This document shows positions 53,115 to 62,064 of a DNA stretch of 64,000 nt, one piece after another; the first letter of the stretch is position 1, and each line of letters starts with the position of its first letter. The notes beneath the pieces were generated by a model that made no database searches, was not told the DNA's origin, and saw only the letters and a program-made list of their open reading frames with translations. Both the position numbers and the translations under genes were made by a program. Source of the DNA: JBFJKD01 sp038106145 (GTDB taxonomy: Bacteria; Pseudomonadota; Gammaproteobacteria; Pseudomonadales; Porticoccaceae); assembly GCA_038106145.1 (NCBI GenBank), contig JAYODD010000003.1, positions 62,001 through 126,000 on the forward strand. The letters run 5' to 3'.

Positions 53115-53711
53115 TCAAATTCGCTGATACAGGCGATAGTCGACTTCCCCGGCCACTTTTTGTTTGACCGCTTGCCAATTGTCGGGGAATTTGGCGGCCG
53201 GGGTCCCGGCGGCGCGGTGGACGGGAGCCTCGACATAAATGAGTGCACCGGGGTTCAGCCAGCCATGGTCCTCGAGCAGGTGAGCTACCCGGTGGGACAG
53301 GTTGCCAGCAAAGGGTGGGTCGAGAAAGACAATATCGAAGGAATCGTGGGCTGGGGTCGCCGTTAACCAGATGAGTGCGTCCGCGGCAGTGATGCGGCAG
53401 TTGTGGCCACCCAGGGCCGTGAGATTGGCGTGCAGGGCCTGTACCGCGGCAGCATTCATCTCCACCGATACCAGGGCAGTCGCGCCGCGGGACAGGGCCT
53501 CAAAACCCAGGGCGCCGGAACCGGCAAACAGATCGAGGCAGTTCGCGTTGGGCAGGTGCGGTTGCAGCCAGTTGAACAGGGTTTCGCGAACGCGATCTCC
53601 GGTGGGGCGCATGTCCGGCGTGGCGGGAAACGCTAATTGTCGACCGCGCCAACGCCCGCCGATAATGCGAATTCGTCCACGGGTAGTGGGGGTTTTGCGG
53701 GTCTTTGCCAA
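53115..53711 (-). CDS. rsmD: 16S rRNA (guanine966-N2)-methyltransferase RsmD
   Basis: A 198-residue methyltransferase for G966 of 16S rRNA. RIIGGRWRGRQLAFP and RPTGDRVRETLFNWL open the domain, the SAM motif is CLDLFAGSGALGFEALSRGA and the catalytic motif is FLDPPF. It is divergent from ftsY with a 71-bp gap, the standard arrangement. Confidence 0.97.
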   Translation of the reverse strand: MAKTRKTPTTRGRIRIIGGRWRGRQLAFPATPDMRPTGDRVRETLFNWLQPHLPNANCLDLFAGSGALGFEALSRGATALVSVEMNAAAVQALHANLTALGGHNCRITAADALIWLTATPAHDSFDIVFLDPPFAGNLSHRVAHLLEDHGWLNPGALIYVEAPVHRAAGTPAAKFPDNWQAVKQKVAGEVDYRLYQRI

Positions 53712-53782
53712 CTGCTGGACTCCCGACAGAGTTCATAAATGGTAGGATACACGGCTTTAACGGGCACAGGGAAAAGCGATTG

Positions 53783-54883
53783 ATGGCGTCTGATAAAAAC
53801 TCGCAACCGGGCTCGGAGCAGGAACCGACGTCCACCCCGGTACCGAAAGCGCAGGAAAAGCGTTCGTTTCTGGCGCGCTGGCGTAAGTCTGAAGACGCGG
53901 CTCGCGATTCCACCACTTCGGCGTGCTCGCCGGAGCAGTCCGGCCAGGAAGCGTCACCCGCCCGGCCGCCAGCCACACAGAGTCTGATCGGACGCGCCCT
54001 GGCCCGCACCGGAGCCGGAATCAGTGCGCTGTTTTTAGGTCGCAAGGCCATTGATGCGGAGTTATTAGAGGAGCTGGAAACACGCCTGTTGCTGGCCGAC
54101 GTCGGGGTTGAAACCAGTAGCGAAATTATTGCCGCGCTCACCGACCGGGTGCGGCGTGGTGATCTCGCCGATGGCGCGGCGCTACGGCGCGAACTGGGCA
54201 AAGTGCTGTTCGACATTCTCGAGCCCTGCGCGCGCCCGCTTGAAATAACCGGTGCGCAGCCGTTCGTGATCCTCGTAGTAGGGGTTAATGGCGTGGGCAA
54301 AACCACCACCATAGGTAAACTGGCGCGCAGTTTGCGGCGTCAGGGGCGCACCCTGATGCTCGCGGCGGGCGACACCTTCCGCGCCGCTGCCGTGGAGCAG
54401 TTGCAGGGCTGGGGTGAACGCAACGCCGTTCCCGTGGTGGCGCAGCATACCGGCGCGGATAGCGCCTCGGTGATATTTGATGGCATGCAGTCGGCGCAGG
54501 CCAGGTCAATGGAGGTGCTCATCGCGGACACGGCGGGTAGATTGCACACCAAAGACAACCTGATGGAAGAATTGAAAAAGATAAAGAGAGTACTCACCAA
54601 ACTCGATAGCAGTGCCCCTCAGGAAGTGTTATTGGTGCTCGATGGGGGTACCGGGCAGAACGCGCTGGCGCAGATGCAGCAGTTCAACGAAAGTCTCGGC
54701 GTGACGGGTATCGTGTTAACCAAGCTTGATGGCACCGCGAAAGGCGGCGTGATATTCGCGCTGTGTCGACGTTTTGGGGTTCCGGTGCGGTATGTGGGGG
54801 TGGGCGAGGGTATCGACGATTTGCAACCGTTTGACGCCAAAAGCTTTGTGGACGCGCTATTGGATGGCGGTGTGCAGCCGTGA
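53783..54883 (+). CDS. ftsY: Signal recognition particle receptor FtsY
   Basis: A 366-residue GTPase that docks the SRP-ribosome complex at the membrane. A variable charged A-domain (1-70) is followed by the helical N domain and the NG GTPase, with G1 GVNGVGKTTT (167-176), DTAGRLHTK and TKLDGTAKGG. The ATG at 53783 is preferred; a longer in-frame start adds 26 residues overlapping the rsmD start. Its stop overlaps the ftsE GTG (GTGA). Confidence 0.95.
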   Translation: MASDKNSQPGSEQEPTSTPVPKAQEKRSFLARWRKSEDAARDSTTSACSPEQSGQEASPARPPATQSLIGRALARTGAGISALFLGRKAIDAELLEELETRLLLADVGVETSSEIIAALTDRVRRGDLADGAALRRELGKVLFDILEPCARPLEITGAQPFVILVVGVNGVGKTTTIGKLARSLRRQGRTLMLAAGDTFRAAAVEQLQGWGERNAVPVVAQHTGADSASVIFDGMQSAQARSMEVLIADTAGRLHTKDNLMEELKKIKRVLTKLDSSAPQEVLLVLDGGTGQNALAQMQQFNESLGVTGIVLTKLDGTAKGGVIFALCRRFGVPVRYVGVGEGIDDLQPFDAKSFVDALLDGGVQP

Positions 54884-55554
54884 TTCTGTTTGATGGCGTT
54901 AGCAAGCGTTACCCCCAGGGCCACGAGGCGTTGAACGGGGTCAGCTTCGAGCTCGCCGCCGGCGAACTGGCCTTTTTGACCGGGCACTCCGGAGCCGGTA
55001 AAAGCACGCTGCTCAAACTGATCATGCTGATGGAGCGTCCCACCCGTGGCCAGGTGCTTATCAACGGCAAGAACCTCAATCGCCTGCACGCCAGTCAAAT
55101 CCCCTACTATCGGCGACGGGTGGGCGTGGTCTTTCAGAATCACCAGTTGTTATTTGATCGCTCGGTATACGACAACGTCGCCCTGCCATTACTGGTGTCG
55201 GGGTATAACGCCCGGGATATCGGTCGCCGGGTGCGGGCGTCGCTGGACAAAGTGGGCCTGCTAACCAAAGAAAAGCAGAACCCGATTACCCTCTCTGGAG
55301 GGGAACAGCAGCGCGTCGGCATCGCCCGCGCGGTCGTGCACAAACCGCGCATTCTCCTCGCGGACGAACCGACCGGTAATCTCGACCCGGCGTTGTCCGC
55401 CGAGATCATGCAACTGTTCAAGGATTTCCACGAGGTTGGCGTTACCGTGTTAATTGCATCCCACGACCTCGACCTTATAGATCGGATGGATAAGCGAGTA
55501 CTCACTTTACAATCCGGGTCGATGGCGCAGGGTGAAACCAGTGTCTCGGGGTAA
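54880..55554 (+). CDS. ftsE: Cell division ATP-binding protein FtsE
   Basis: A 224-residue ABC ATPase with Walker A GHSGAGKST (35-43), signature LSGGEQQR and Walker B ILLADEPTGNLDP. With FtsX it regulates septal peptidoglycan hydrolases at the divisome. The GTG start overlaps the ftsY stop by four bases, and ftsX starts inside its last 23 bp. Confidence 0.96.
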   Translation: MILFDGVSKRYPQGHEALNGVSFELAAGELAFLTGHSGAGKSTLLKLIMLMERPTRGQVLINGKNLNRLHASQIPYYRRRVGVVFQNHQLLFDRSVYDNVALPLLVSGYNARDIGRRVRASLDKVGLLTKEKQNPITLSGGEQQRVGIARAVVHKPRILLADEPTGNLDPALSAEIMQLFKDFHEVGVTVLIASHDLDLIDRMDKRVLTLQSGSMAQGETSVSG

Positions 55555-56569
55555 TCAACGCCCGGACCGGGAGTTCGCGCAGACGGCGCGGCGGGGCGGC
55601 GCGAGTGGACGCAGCGGCGCCAGCGAAAGTAGTGCCCTGTGGCGGGATCGTCTGCACAGTTATGTGCAGCATCATGGGGATAATTGTGCGGAAGCCCTGC
55701 GGCGCCTCGGCCGCACCCCATTGCAGAGTTTGATGACTGCAATGGTTATCGCGATCGCCCTGGCCCTGCCCGCTGCGCTTTACGTCGCTGTACTCAATTT
55801 GCAGCAACTCGGGGGCAGCGTGCAGACCAATTCACAAGTGACCATTTTTCTACGGGGCGACGCGCAGGCGCCGGCGATCGAGCCGTTGCTGACGCGCCTG
55901 CGCGGCATGCCCGGAGTGGAGGCCGTTACCTACCTGTCGCCCGATGAGGCGCTGCGGGAATTTCAGGCACTGTCGGGTTTCGGCGACGCCCTGAACCTGC
56001 TCGATGAAAACCCGCTGCCCCCCGTTGTATTAATTACCCCCGGCGAATCTTTGCGGGTCGACTTTGCGGCGGCCGAACGCTGGGTCCAGGGCATCGCCGC
56101 CGATCCTTTGGTCGACGATATTCAGCTCGACATGAAGTGGTTGCAGCGTCTGCACAGCGTACTCGACATCGGGCGCCGACTGGCATTCGCACTGGGGGTG
56201 GTGCTGTCCCTCGGGGTGCTGCTGGTGGTGGGCAACACCATACGTCTGGCGATAGAGAGTCGGCGCGATGAAATCGTCGTCGTCAAACTGGTGGGTGGCA
56301 CCAATGCGTACGTGCGCCGGCCGTTCCTCTACACGGGCCTGTGGTATGGCGCCAGCGGTGGCGTCCTGGCGTGGTTGCTCGTCGCCGGGGGACTGTGGTG
56401 GCTCACGGAACCAGCGGCGCGTCTGGCGGCCCTGTACCAGAGCCAGTTTGCCCTGCAGGGGCTGGGGGCGAGCGGTTTTGTGGCGCTACCGGCCCTTGGA
56501 GCTCTGTTGGGCCTGGTGGGCGCGTGGCTGGCGGTGAGTCGCCACGCGGCGAGTATAGACGCCGAGTAG
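55532..56569 (+). CDS. ftsX: Cell division protein FtsX
   Basis: A 345-residue membrane protein of the FtsX/ABC3 family. A basic cytoplasmic tail (1-65) precedes the first helix (about 70-95), a periplasmic domain of some 100 residues (QVTIFLRGDAQAP, GMPGVEAVTYLSPDEALREF) and three C-terminal helices with RDEIVVVKLVGGTNAYVRRPF. It couples FtsE to amidase activators. The start at GTG 55532 is uncertain; another GTG is three codons on. ftsYEX forms one operon followed by rpoH. Confidence 0.94.
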   Translation: MKPVSRGNQRPDREFAQTARRGGASGRSGASESSALWRDRLHSYVQHHGDNCAEALRRLGRTPLQSLMTAMVIAIALALPAALYVAVLNLQQLGGSVQTNSQVTIFLRGDAQAPAIEPLLTRLRGMPGVEAVTYLSPDEALREFQALSGFGDALNLLDENPLPPVVLITPGESLRVDFAAAERWVQGIAADPLVDDIQLDMKWLQRLHSVLDIGRRLAFALGVVLSLGVLLVVGNTIRLAIESRRDEIVVVKLVGGTNAYVRRPFLYTGLWYGASGGVLAWLLVAGGLWWLTEPAARLAALYQSQFALQGLGASGFVALPALGALLGLVGAWLAVSRHAASIDAE

Positions 56570-56616
56570 ATGCAGTGGATATAGATCAAGTAAAACAATA
56601 AAAAACAACCAGTTAA

Positions 56617-56645
56617 TTGAACTTTTCGGGTTGTGGACATCTAAT
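56617..56645 (+). promoter_or_regulatory. Sigma-70 promoter for rpoH
   Basis: TTGAAC (56617-56622) and TCTAAT (56640-56645) are 17 bases apart, 42 bases before the rpoH start in the ftsX-rpoH gap. Matches to both consensus hexamers are good; additional heat-shock promoters are not ruled out. Confidence 0.6.
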
Positions 56646-56686
56646 GCGGGCATGGTAAACTGTGCTCCCCCAAAAGAGAGGTCCCT

Positions 56687-57538
56687 ATGAGCAAAAGTCT
56701 CCAGACTGTAAATTGGCTGGTACCGGGCGAAAATCTGGGAGCCTATATACAGGGCGTCAGTAGCATACCCGTGCTGTCTGCCGATGAGGAGAAAACTCTG
56801 GCAGAACGCCTCTTTTTCGATAATGATCTGGAAGCCGCTCGGCACCTGGTGATGTCCCACTTGCGTTTCGTGGTGTATATCGCGCGCTCCTACAACGGTT
56901 ATGGCCTGCCCCTGGCGGATCTGATTCAGGAGGGCAACGTTGGGCTGATGAAGGCGGTAAAACGCTTCAATCCCGAAAAAGGCGTGCGCCTGGTGTCGTT
57001 CGCGGTGCACTGGATCAAAGCGGAAATACACGAATACGTGTTGCGTAACTGGCGCATTGTCAAAGTGGCGACCACCAAGGCGCAGCGCAAGCTGTTTTTC
57101 AATCTGCGCAAGGCCAAGCAGCGCCTGGCGTGGCTCACCGACGATGAAGCGGTTGCGGTCGCCAGTGATCTGGGGGTGGATGTTACGCAGGTCCGCGAAA
57201 TGGAACAGCGCCTGTCCGCGCGGGATGCCGCGATTGATGCCGCGCCCGATGACGACGAAGACGGCTATCAGGCGCCGGTGCACTATCTAGAAGATCACAG
57301 TGCCGATCCGGCGTTGATACTGGAGCGCGCTGATGCGGAAACGTCCAATTACGATAACCTGACAGAAGCGCTGGATTGTCTCGATGAGCGCAGTCGAGAT
57401 ATCCTGCAGCAACGTTGGCTGAGCGACGATAAGGTGACGTTGCACGATCTGGCGGCCAGGTATGGGGTTTCCGCCGAGCGCATCAGGCAACTGGAACAAA
57501 ACGCCATGAAAAAGATGCGATCTGCCCTGCAAGCCTGA
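56687..57538 (+). CDS. rpoH: RNA polymerase sigma-32 factor RpoH
   Basis: A 283-residue heat-shock sigma factor. Region 2 includes LIQEGNVGLMKAVKRFNP and VRLVSFAVHWIKAEIHEY; the RpoH box QRKLFFNLRKAK, specific for sigma-32, follows; region 4 ends with ERIRQLEQNAMKKMR. AAGAGAGG lies upstream of the ATG. It directs transcription of chaperones and proteases. A strong terminator follows at 57569. Confidence 0.97.
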   Translation: MSKSLQTVNWLVPGENLGAYIQGVSSIPVLSADEEKTLAERLFFDNDLEAARHLVMSHLRFVVYIARSYNGYGLPLADLIQEGNVGLMKAVKRFNPEKGVRLVSFAVHWIKAEIHEYVLRNWRIVKVATTKAQRKLFFNLRKAKQRLAWLTDDEAVAVASDLGVDVTQVREMEQRLSARDAAIDAAPDDDEDGYQAPVHYLEDHSADPALILERADAETSNYDNLTEALDCLDERSRDILQQRWLSDDKVTLHDLAARYGVSAERIRQLEQNAMKKMRSALQA

Positions 57539-57568
57539 GTCACCGTAGCTGCCGGGTTGAGGAAAAAA

Positions 57569-57590
57569 GCCGCGTTAACGCGGCTTTTTT
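57569..57590 (+). terminator. Intrinsic terminator after rpoH
   Basis: GCCGCGTTAACGCGGC is a perfect 16-base palindrome followed by six T and preceded by six A. It can terminate on both strands. Confidence 0.88.
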
Positions 57591-57683
57591 CGTCGTGTAT
57601 CTGTGGCGACATACCTCGGGCTATCGGCAACGACCGATGTTGGCGACTGCATATCACCCCGTAACTGGCGAGAAAAACGACTT

Positions 57684-58097
57684 ATGACGCAAATCAACGT
57701 CCGCTCCATGTGCGGCTATTGCGGCGCAGTATTTGGATTTATGGCGGTCACATTGGGGGCGTTTGGCGCCCACGCCCTGCGCGCCCTCAGCGGCTCGGGA
57801 TGGGAATCCGGGGACGCGTCCCTGTGGCAGACGGCAGTGCTGTATCAAATGTTTCATGCGCTGGCCCTGCTGGGGCTGGCTGGCCTCGCGCCGGACCTGA
57901 TATCAGGCCGGGTTCGCGGGTGGGTGGGCGGCAGCTTTGCGCTTGGCATCGCGTTGTTTTGCGGCAGTTTATATCTGTTGGCGGCGGTGAAGACCCCGTT
58001 GTTGGGAATGCTGACGCCGGTGGGCGGGCTTTTGTTTTTAGCCGGCTGGGGTGTGCTCGGCACCGCGTTGTGGCGGACTTCCCGTGAGCGAAGCTAA
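57684..58097 (+). CDS. DUF423 family membrane protein
   Basis: A 137-residue inner-membrane protein with four helices. GAVFGFMAVTLGAFGAHAL, the QMFHALALLGLA region and GCxL-type ALFCGSLYLLA with TPVGGLLFLAGW are DUF423 (YgdD) signatures. Function unknown. The ATG at 57684 follows the rpoH terminator; longer starts upstream run into it. Its stop overlaps trmB by 14 bp. Confidence 0.9.
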   Translation: MTQINVRSMCGYCGAVFGFMAVTLGAFGAHALRALSGSGWESGDASLWQTAVLYQMFHALALLGLAGLAPDLISGRVRGWVGGSFALGIALFCGSLYLLAAVKTPLLGMLTPVGGLLFLAGWGVLGTALWRTSRERS

Positions 58098-58788
58098 GCA
58101 TCGCGCACCCGCCGCGCACCCCAGAACCGTGCGCAGTTACGTGGTACGGGGTGGTCGCCTGACCCCGGGGCAGCGTCGCGGGCTGGAACAGCATCGCGAC
58201 TATTTGCTGGAAATAACTGCCGGTCGCGCCGATTGGCGCAAAATATTCGGGCGCGCTGCGCCGGTAGTGCTGGAAATCGGGTTTGGTATGGGAGATTCAC
58301 TGTGTCGAATGATGGCTGCTGAACCCGATAAAAATTTTGTGGGGGTTGAGGTTCATCCCCCGGGGGTGGGCAGGCTGCTTAATAACGCAGCTGCGGCGGA
58401 GCTGCGCAATTTGCGGGTTTATCTGGGGGACGCAGTAGCGGTGTTAGACCACTGTATTCCCCCGCAGACCATATCCCGGGTGCAGCTTTATTTCCCGGAT
58501 CCGTGGCACAAGAAAAAGCACCATAAACGTCGCCTGGTGCAGCCCGACTTCGTCGCCAAAGTGCGGCGCGTCCTGGCGCCAGATGGCATCCTGCACATGG
58601 CCACGGACTGGTTGCCCTATGCCGAACATATGGCGGCCGTGATGGGGGCGGCAGAAGGCTTTGAAAATACCGTTAGCCATGGAACTTACGCGCCGCGGCC
58701 CGAGTTTCGACCCGTTACCAAATTTGAACAGCGCGGACAGCGGCTCGGGCACGGCGTTTGGGATTTGCTCTATCGCCGGGTTAATTGA
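58084..58788 (+). CDS. trmB: tRNA (guanine46-N7)-methyltransferase
   Basis: About 234 residues. It methylates N7 of G46 in the tRNA variable loop. Motifs are LEIGFGMGDS (SAM site), NFVGVEVHPPGVG, the LYFPDPWHKKKHHKRR catalytic stretch and TKFEQRGQRLGHGVWDL at the end. A GTG at 58084 gives the usual length and overlaps DUF423 by 14 bp; a longer in-frame start 11 codons upstream is possible. Confidence 0.94.
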   Translation: MSEAKHRAPAAHPRTVRSYVVRGGRLTPGQRRGLEQHRDYLLEITAGRADWRKIFGRAAPVVLEIGFGMGDSLCRMMAAEPDKNFVGVEVHPPGVGRLLNNAAAAELRNLRVYLGDAVAVLDHCIPPQTISRVQLYFPDPWHKKKHHKRRLVQPDFVAKVRRVLAPDGILHMATDWLPYAEHMAAVMGAAEGFENTVSHGTYAPRPEFRPVTKFEQRGQRLGHGVWDLLYRRVN

Positions 58789-58843
58789 TGCTGAATTGAG
58801 CTAATTCAACGGGAGATCGAGGTGTGAAGCGAGTAGCGCCAAC

Positions 58844-59320
58844 ATGAGCGATAACCCGTTCTGGGATTACTCCCTGAACCTGTACCGACAACCAGGCATA
58901 GCACAGCGGTGTATCGACCTGCAGGATCGTTACGGTGCCAATGTAAATCTCGCGTTGTTCGCGTGCTGGGCGGGGCATTTGGGCAGGCAATTGGGCGACG
59001 GTGATCTGCGTGCCGTGCAGGCGGAAATATTCGACTGGAACCGGCGGGTCACCCAACCCCTGCGTACCCGCCGTCGGGCTCTCGATCCCCACGCAGTGGG
59101 AGCGGCGCAGGAAAAACAGCGTTTGTTGGCTGAGGAACTGGACGCCGAACGGGAAGAACAGTTACGGTTGCTTACCTGGTATGAGGTACATTGCCCTTCG
59201 CTATCTGTTACCCGGCGGGAAGAGGCCATTGCGCAAAATGTACAACGGTATCTGGCAATGCTTGGGGCCGACGCTGCACTAGCTCAATTGTTAGTAAAGG
59301 CGGCAGCCCAGGAGCATTGA
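58844..59320 (+). CDS. TIGR02444/DUF2390 family protein
   Basis: A 158-residue, helical, soluble protein. NPFWDYSLNLYRQPGIAQRC, CIDLQDRYGANVNLALFACW and the ARVRTLRxxR-type segment VTQPLRTRRRALDP are family features. Function unknown. It follows trmB by 55 bp, in the same orientation. No close relation to a known enzyme can be read. Confidence 0.85.
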   Translation: MSDNPFWDYSLNLYRQPGIAQRCIDLQDRYGANVNLALFACWAGHLGRQLGDGDLRAVQAEIFDWNRRVTQPLRTRRRALDPHAVGAAQEKQRLLAEELDAEREEQLRLLTWYEVHCPSLSVTRREEAIAQNVQRYLAMLGADAALAQLLVKAAAQEH

Positions 59321-59404
59321 TTGTTGTCTGTGTTGCGCGCCACCGGAATGGGGTAAGATACCGCCTGAAGATTCCCCCTATCGGCAAGACACAAGGAACT
59401 AGCG

Positions 59405-60166
59405 ATGAATAAAACAGGATTCTTGATGCTGGCGAGCGCGTTGACGTTTGCCATTTCAGGCTGCGACAAGGTAAGCGACATAGTCAATAAGGATAACGAC
59501 AGCGCCACCGCTAAAAGTGAAGCAGTCGCGCCCCTCGGTTCCCAGCAGCAAAAAATTAGTTACATCATGGGAATGAATATCGGGTCCCAGTTCAAGACAG
59601 ACGATTTCACCCTCGATTTGGTCGCTTTTAACCAGGGTATCACGGATGCGTTGAGCGATGCGGAACCGCGTCTTAGCGACGAGGAAGCGGCAACAACGAT
59701 TGAAGCATTTCAACAGGAACAAACGGCGAAGCAGGAAGAAATAAGAAAAGGGCAGGAAGAAAAAAATAGCAAGGAAGGGGCGGCTTATCTGGCGGAAAAC
59801 GCCAAAAAAGACGGCGTAACCGTATTGCCCAGCGGGCTGCAATACCGCGTGATAACCGACGGGTCCGGACCGATCCCCACAGCAGACAACACCGTGGAGG
59901 TTAATTATCGTGGTACGTTGATTGACGGAACGGAGTTTGATAGCTCGTATAAGCGGGGCGTGCCTGCTCAGTTTGGCGTCACCCAGGTGATACCGGGCTG
60001 GGTGGAAGCATTGCAGTTGATGAAGGAAGGCTCCAAGTGGGAGCTGGTGGTGCCACCCGAACTGGCCTATGGTCCCGGCGGCGCCGGTGGTTTGATCGGC
60101 CCCAACCAGACGCTGATCTTTGAAGTTGAGTTGCTCAAGGCAGCGGTGGTTGAGAGTGCAGAATAA
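59405..60166 (+). CDS. FKBP-type peptidyl-prolyl isomerase lipoprotein
   Basis: A 253-residue envelope protein. A lipoprotein signal ends at ISGC (Cys20). The N-terminal dimerisation domain (about 45-135, KISYIMGMNIGSQFK) has a long charged helix, and the C-terminal FKBP fold (about 145-250) has VNYRGTLIDGTEFDSSYKRG, IPGWVEALQLMKEGSKWELV and LAYGPGG. It resembles Mip/FkpA, catalysing proline isomerisation of exported proteins. It stands alone with its own terminator at 60249. Confidence 0.93.
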   Translation: MNKTGFLMLASALTFAISGCDKVSDIVNKDNDSATAKSEAVAPLGSQQQKISYIMGMNIGSQFKTDDFTLDLVAFNQGITDALSDAEPRLSDEEAATTIEAFQQEQTAKQEEIRKGQEEKNSKEGAAYLAENAKKDGVTVLPSGLQYRVITDGSGPIPTADNTVEVNYRGTLIDGTEFDSSYKRGVPAQFGVTQVIPGWVEALQLMKEGSKWELVVPPELAYGPGGAGGLIGPNQTLIFEVELLKAAVVESAE

Positions 60167-60248
60167 ACCGTTTGTTCTGCGGTAATCCGCCAGGATATTG
60201 CCTTTAAGCGTGGATCTGGTTTAGCTTCGATTATCGAAATGCATAATG

Positions 60249-60283
60249 AAACGGACAAATCGTATTGGTTTGTCCGTTTTTTT
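60249..60283 (+). terminator. Intrinsic terminator after the FKBP gene
   Basis: AAACGGACAAA and TTTGTCCGTTT form an 11-bp stem with a nine-base loop, the stem running into seven T. Perfect pairing makes the call secure. Confidence 0.88.
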
Positions 60284-60413
60284 ATGGCCGTTATATGTAT
60301 AACTTTGAACGCCGCGGGACAAAATGTTAAAACGGTGAGCAGGCAGGCTGTTATACTGTGTTGCCCGTTACCGGGGTTTTAGCCACTAACACTTTTTCCG
60401 GAAGCTCAGCGTT

Positions 60414-61964
60414 ATGCATGACAGTACTCCGATTGAAGAGCCAGAACATAAATTAAATCTCCGTAACTTACGTGAGGACGACTACGCGGACATCAAGGAG
60501 ATTATGGATCGCGTTTATTCGGGTTTTGGTGGTGCCTGGCCGGAGAAAAAATTTCGCTCTCAGTTAACAGTTTTCCCAGAGGGCCAGATCTGTATCGAGG
60601 ATCACGGCAAGGTAGTGGCCGCGGCATTTGCGGTCATAGTCGATTACGATAAATTCGGCGACCAGCACACCTACGGGGAAATCACGGGTAACGCTTATCT
60701 GACCACGCATGATCCACTCGGCGATGTGTTGTACGGTGTCGATGTGTTTGTGTCACCCGACTACCGGGGTCTACGTTTAGGCAGGCGTCTTTACGAGGTG
60801 CGCAAAGAGTTGTGCCGGCGACTTAATCTGCGCGCCATTGTTGCCGGAGGGCGCATTCCAAATTATAAAAAATATGCAGATGAACTAACTCCTCAGCAAT
60901 ATATCGAGCGGGTAAAACGCAAAGAAATTTACGATCCGATTTTGACGTTTCAGCTATCTAATGAATTCGAAGTCAAACAGGTACTTACGGATTACCTGCC
61001 TGAAGATAGAGAATCCAGGGGTTATGCCACATTGTTACAATGGCACAATCTGTATTACGACCCCAGCAAAACACCGTTGATTAATGCGCCACGGACTTCC
61101 GCGCGTGTAGGTTGTGTACAGTGGCAAATGCGCACCCTTAAATCCGTTGGCGAGTTGATTCAGCAGGTAGAGTTTTTTGTCGATGCGCTGTCAGATTATC
61201 AATGTGATCTGGCCCTTTTCCCGGAATTTTTTAACGCGCCCTTAATGGGGATCGAAAATCATAAAACGTCGATAGACGCGATTAAAGCATTGGCAGAGTT
61301 TACCGATGAAATTGTTGAGGCTATCTCCAAATTGGCGGTTTCATACAATATAAATATCGTCGCCGGTTCAATGCCGGTAATTGAAAACGATGAATTATTT
61401 AACGTCGCTTTTCTGTGCCGTCGGGATGGTACGCAGGATGCGCAGTACAAATTGCATCCCACGCCCCACGAAAAACGCGCATGGATTATGCAGGGCGGCG
61501 ACGAACTGAAAGTATTCGATACGGACTTTGGTAAAATCGGCGTATTAATCTGTTACGACGTGGAATTTCCGGAGCTGGCACGCTTGCAGTCCGAGGAAGG
61601 GATGCAAATATTATTTGTACCTTTCTGGACGGATACAAAAAACGGGTATTTGCGCGTGCGTTGCTGTGCTCACGCGCGGGCAATCGAAAACGAATGCTAT
61701 GTGGCAATTGCCGGCAGCGTCGGCAATCTGCCGAAGGTGGACGGTGCCGATATTCAGTATGCTCAGTCGGCGGTGTTCTCGCCTTCGGACTTCGCTTTCC
61801 CCCACGATGCGACCATGGCTGAGACGACGCCTAATACGGAAATGACCCTTATTGTGGACCTCGATCTGGAAAAATTAAAAATAATGCAAAACGAAGGTTC
61901 GGTGCGTAACTATCTGGATCGACGTCGCGACCTGTATAAAATAAATTGGCTGGGAAAAAAATAA
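60414..61964 (+). CDS. GNAT acetyltransferase-carbon-nitrogen hydrolase fusion
   Basis: A 516-residue two-domain protein. Residues about 15-215 are a GNAT domain with acetyl-CoA loop RGLRLGRRLY (118-127). Residues about 230-500 are a nitrilase-superfamily domain with Glu271 (FPE), Lys346 (QYKLHP) and Cys380 (ICYDVEFPE), an intact catalytic triad. The fusion suggests acetylation and amide hydrolysis on related amine substrates. The type is widespread in bacteria but lacks an assigned substrate. It is a single-gene unit between two terminators. Confidence 0.93.
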   Translation: MHDSTPIEEPEHKLNLRNLREDDYADIKEIMDRVYSGFGGAWPEKKFRSQLTVFPEGQICIEDHGKVVAAAFAVIVDYDKFGDQHTYGEITGNAYLTTHDPLGDVLYGVDVFVSPDYRGLRLGRRLYEVRKELCRRLNLRAIVAGGRIPNYKKYADELTPQQYIERVKRKEIYDPILTFQLSNEFEVKQVLTDYLPEDRESRGYATLLQWHNLYYDPSKTPLINAPRTSARVGCVQWQMRTLKSVGELIQQVEFFVDALSDYQCDLALFPEFFNAPLMGIENHKTSIDAIKALAEFTDEIVEAISKLAVSYNINIVAGSMPVIENDELFNVAFLCRRDGTQDAQYKLHPTPHEKRAWIMQGGDELKVFDTDFGKIGVLICYDVEFPELARLQSEEGMQILFVPFWTDTKNGYLRVRCCAHARAIENECYVAIAGSVGNLPKVDGADIQYAQSAVFSPSDFAFPHDATMAETTPNTEMTLIVDLDLEKLKIMQNEGSVRNYLDRRRDLYKINWLGKK

Positions 61965-61966
61965 TC

Positions 61967-61988
61967 GGCGTCGCGAGGCGCCTTTATT
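61967..61988 (+). terminator. Candidate terminator after the GNAT-nitrilase gene
   Basis: GGCGTC-GCGA-GGCGCC makes a 6-bp stem (one G-U) with a GNRA tetraloop, followed by TTTATT. The T-tract is interrupted, so strength is moderate. Confidence 0.5.
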
Positions 61989-62064
61989 CGCCACTGAATT
62001 TTAGTTGATGCCCCGACGTTATACGTCGCGCGCCAATACCCGCTGGCGCAGTGCCGGAGCGTAA

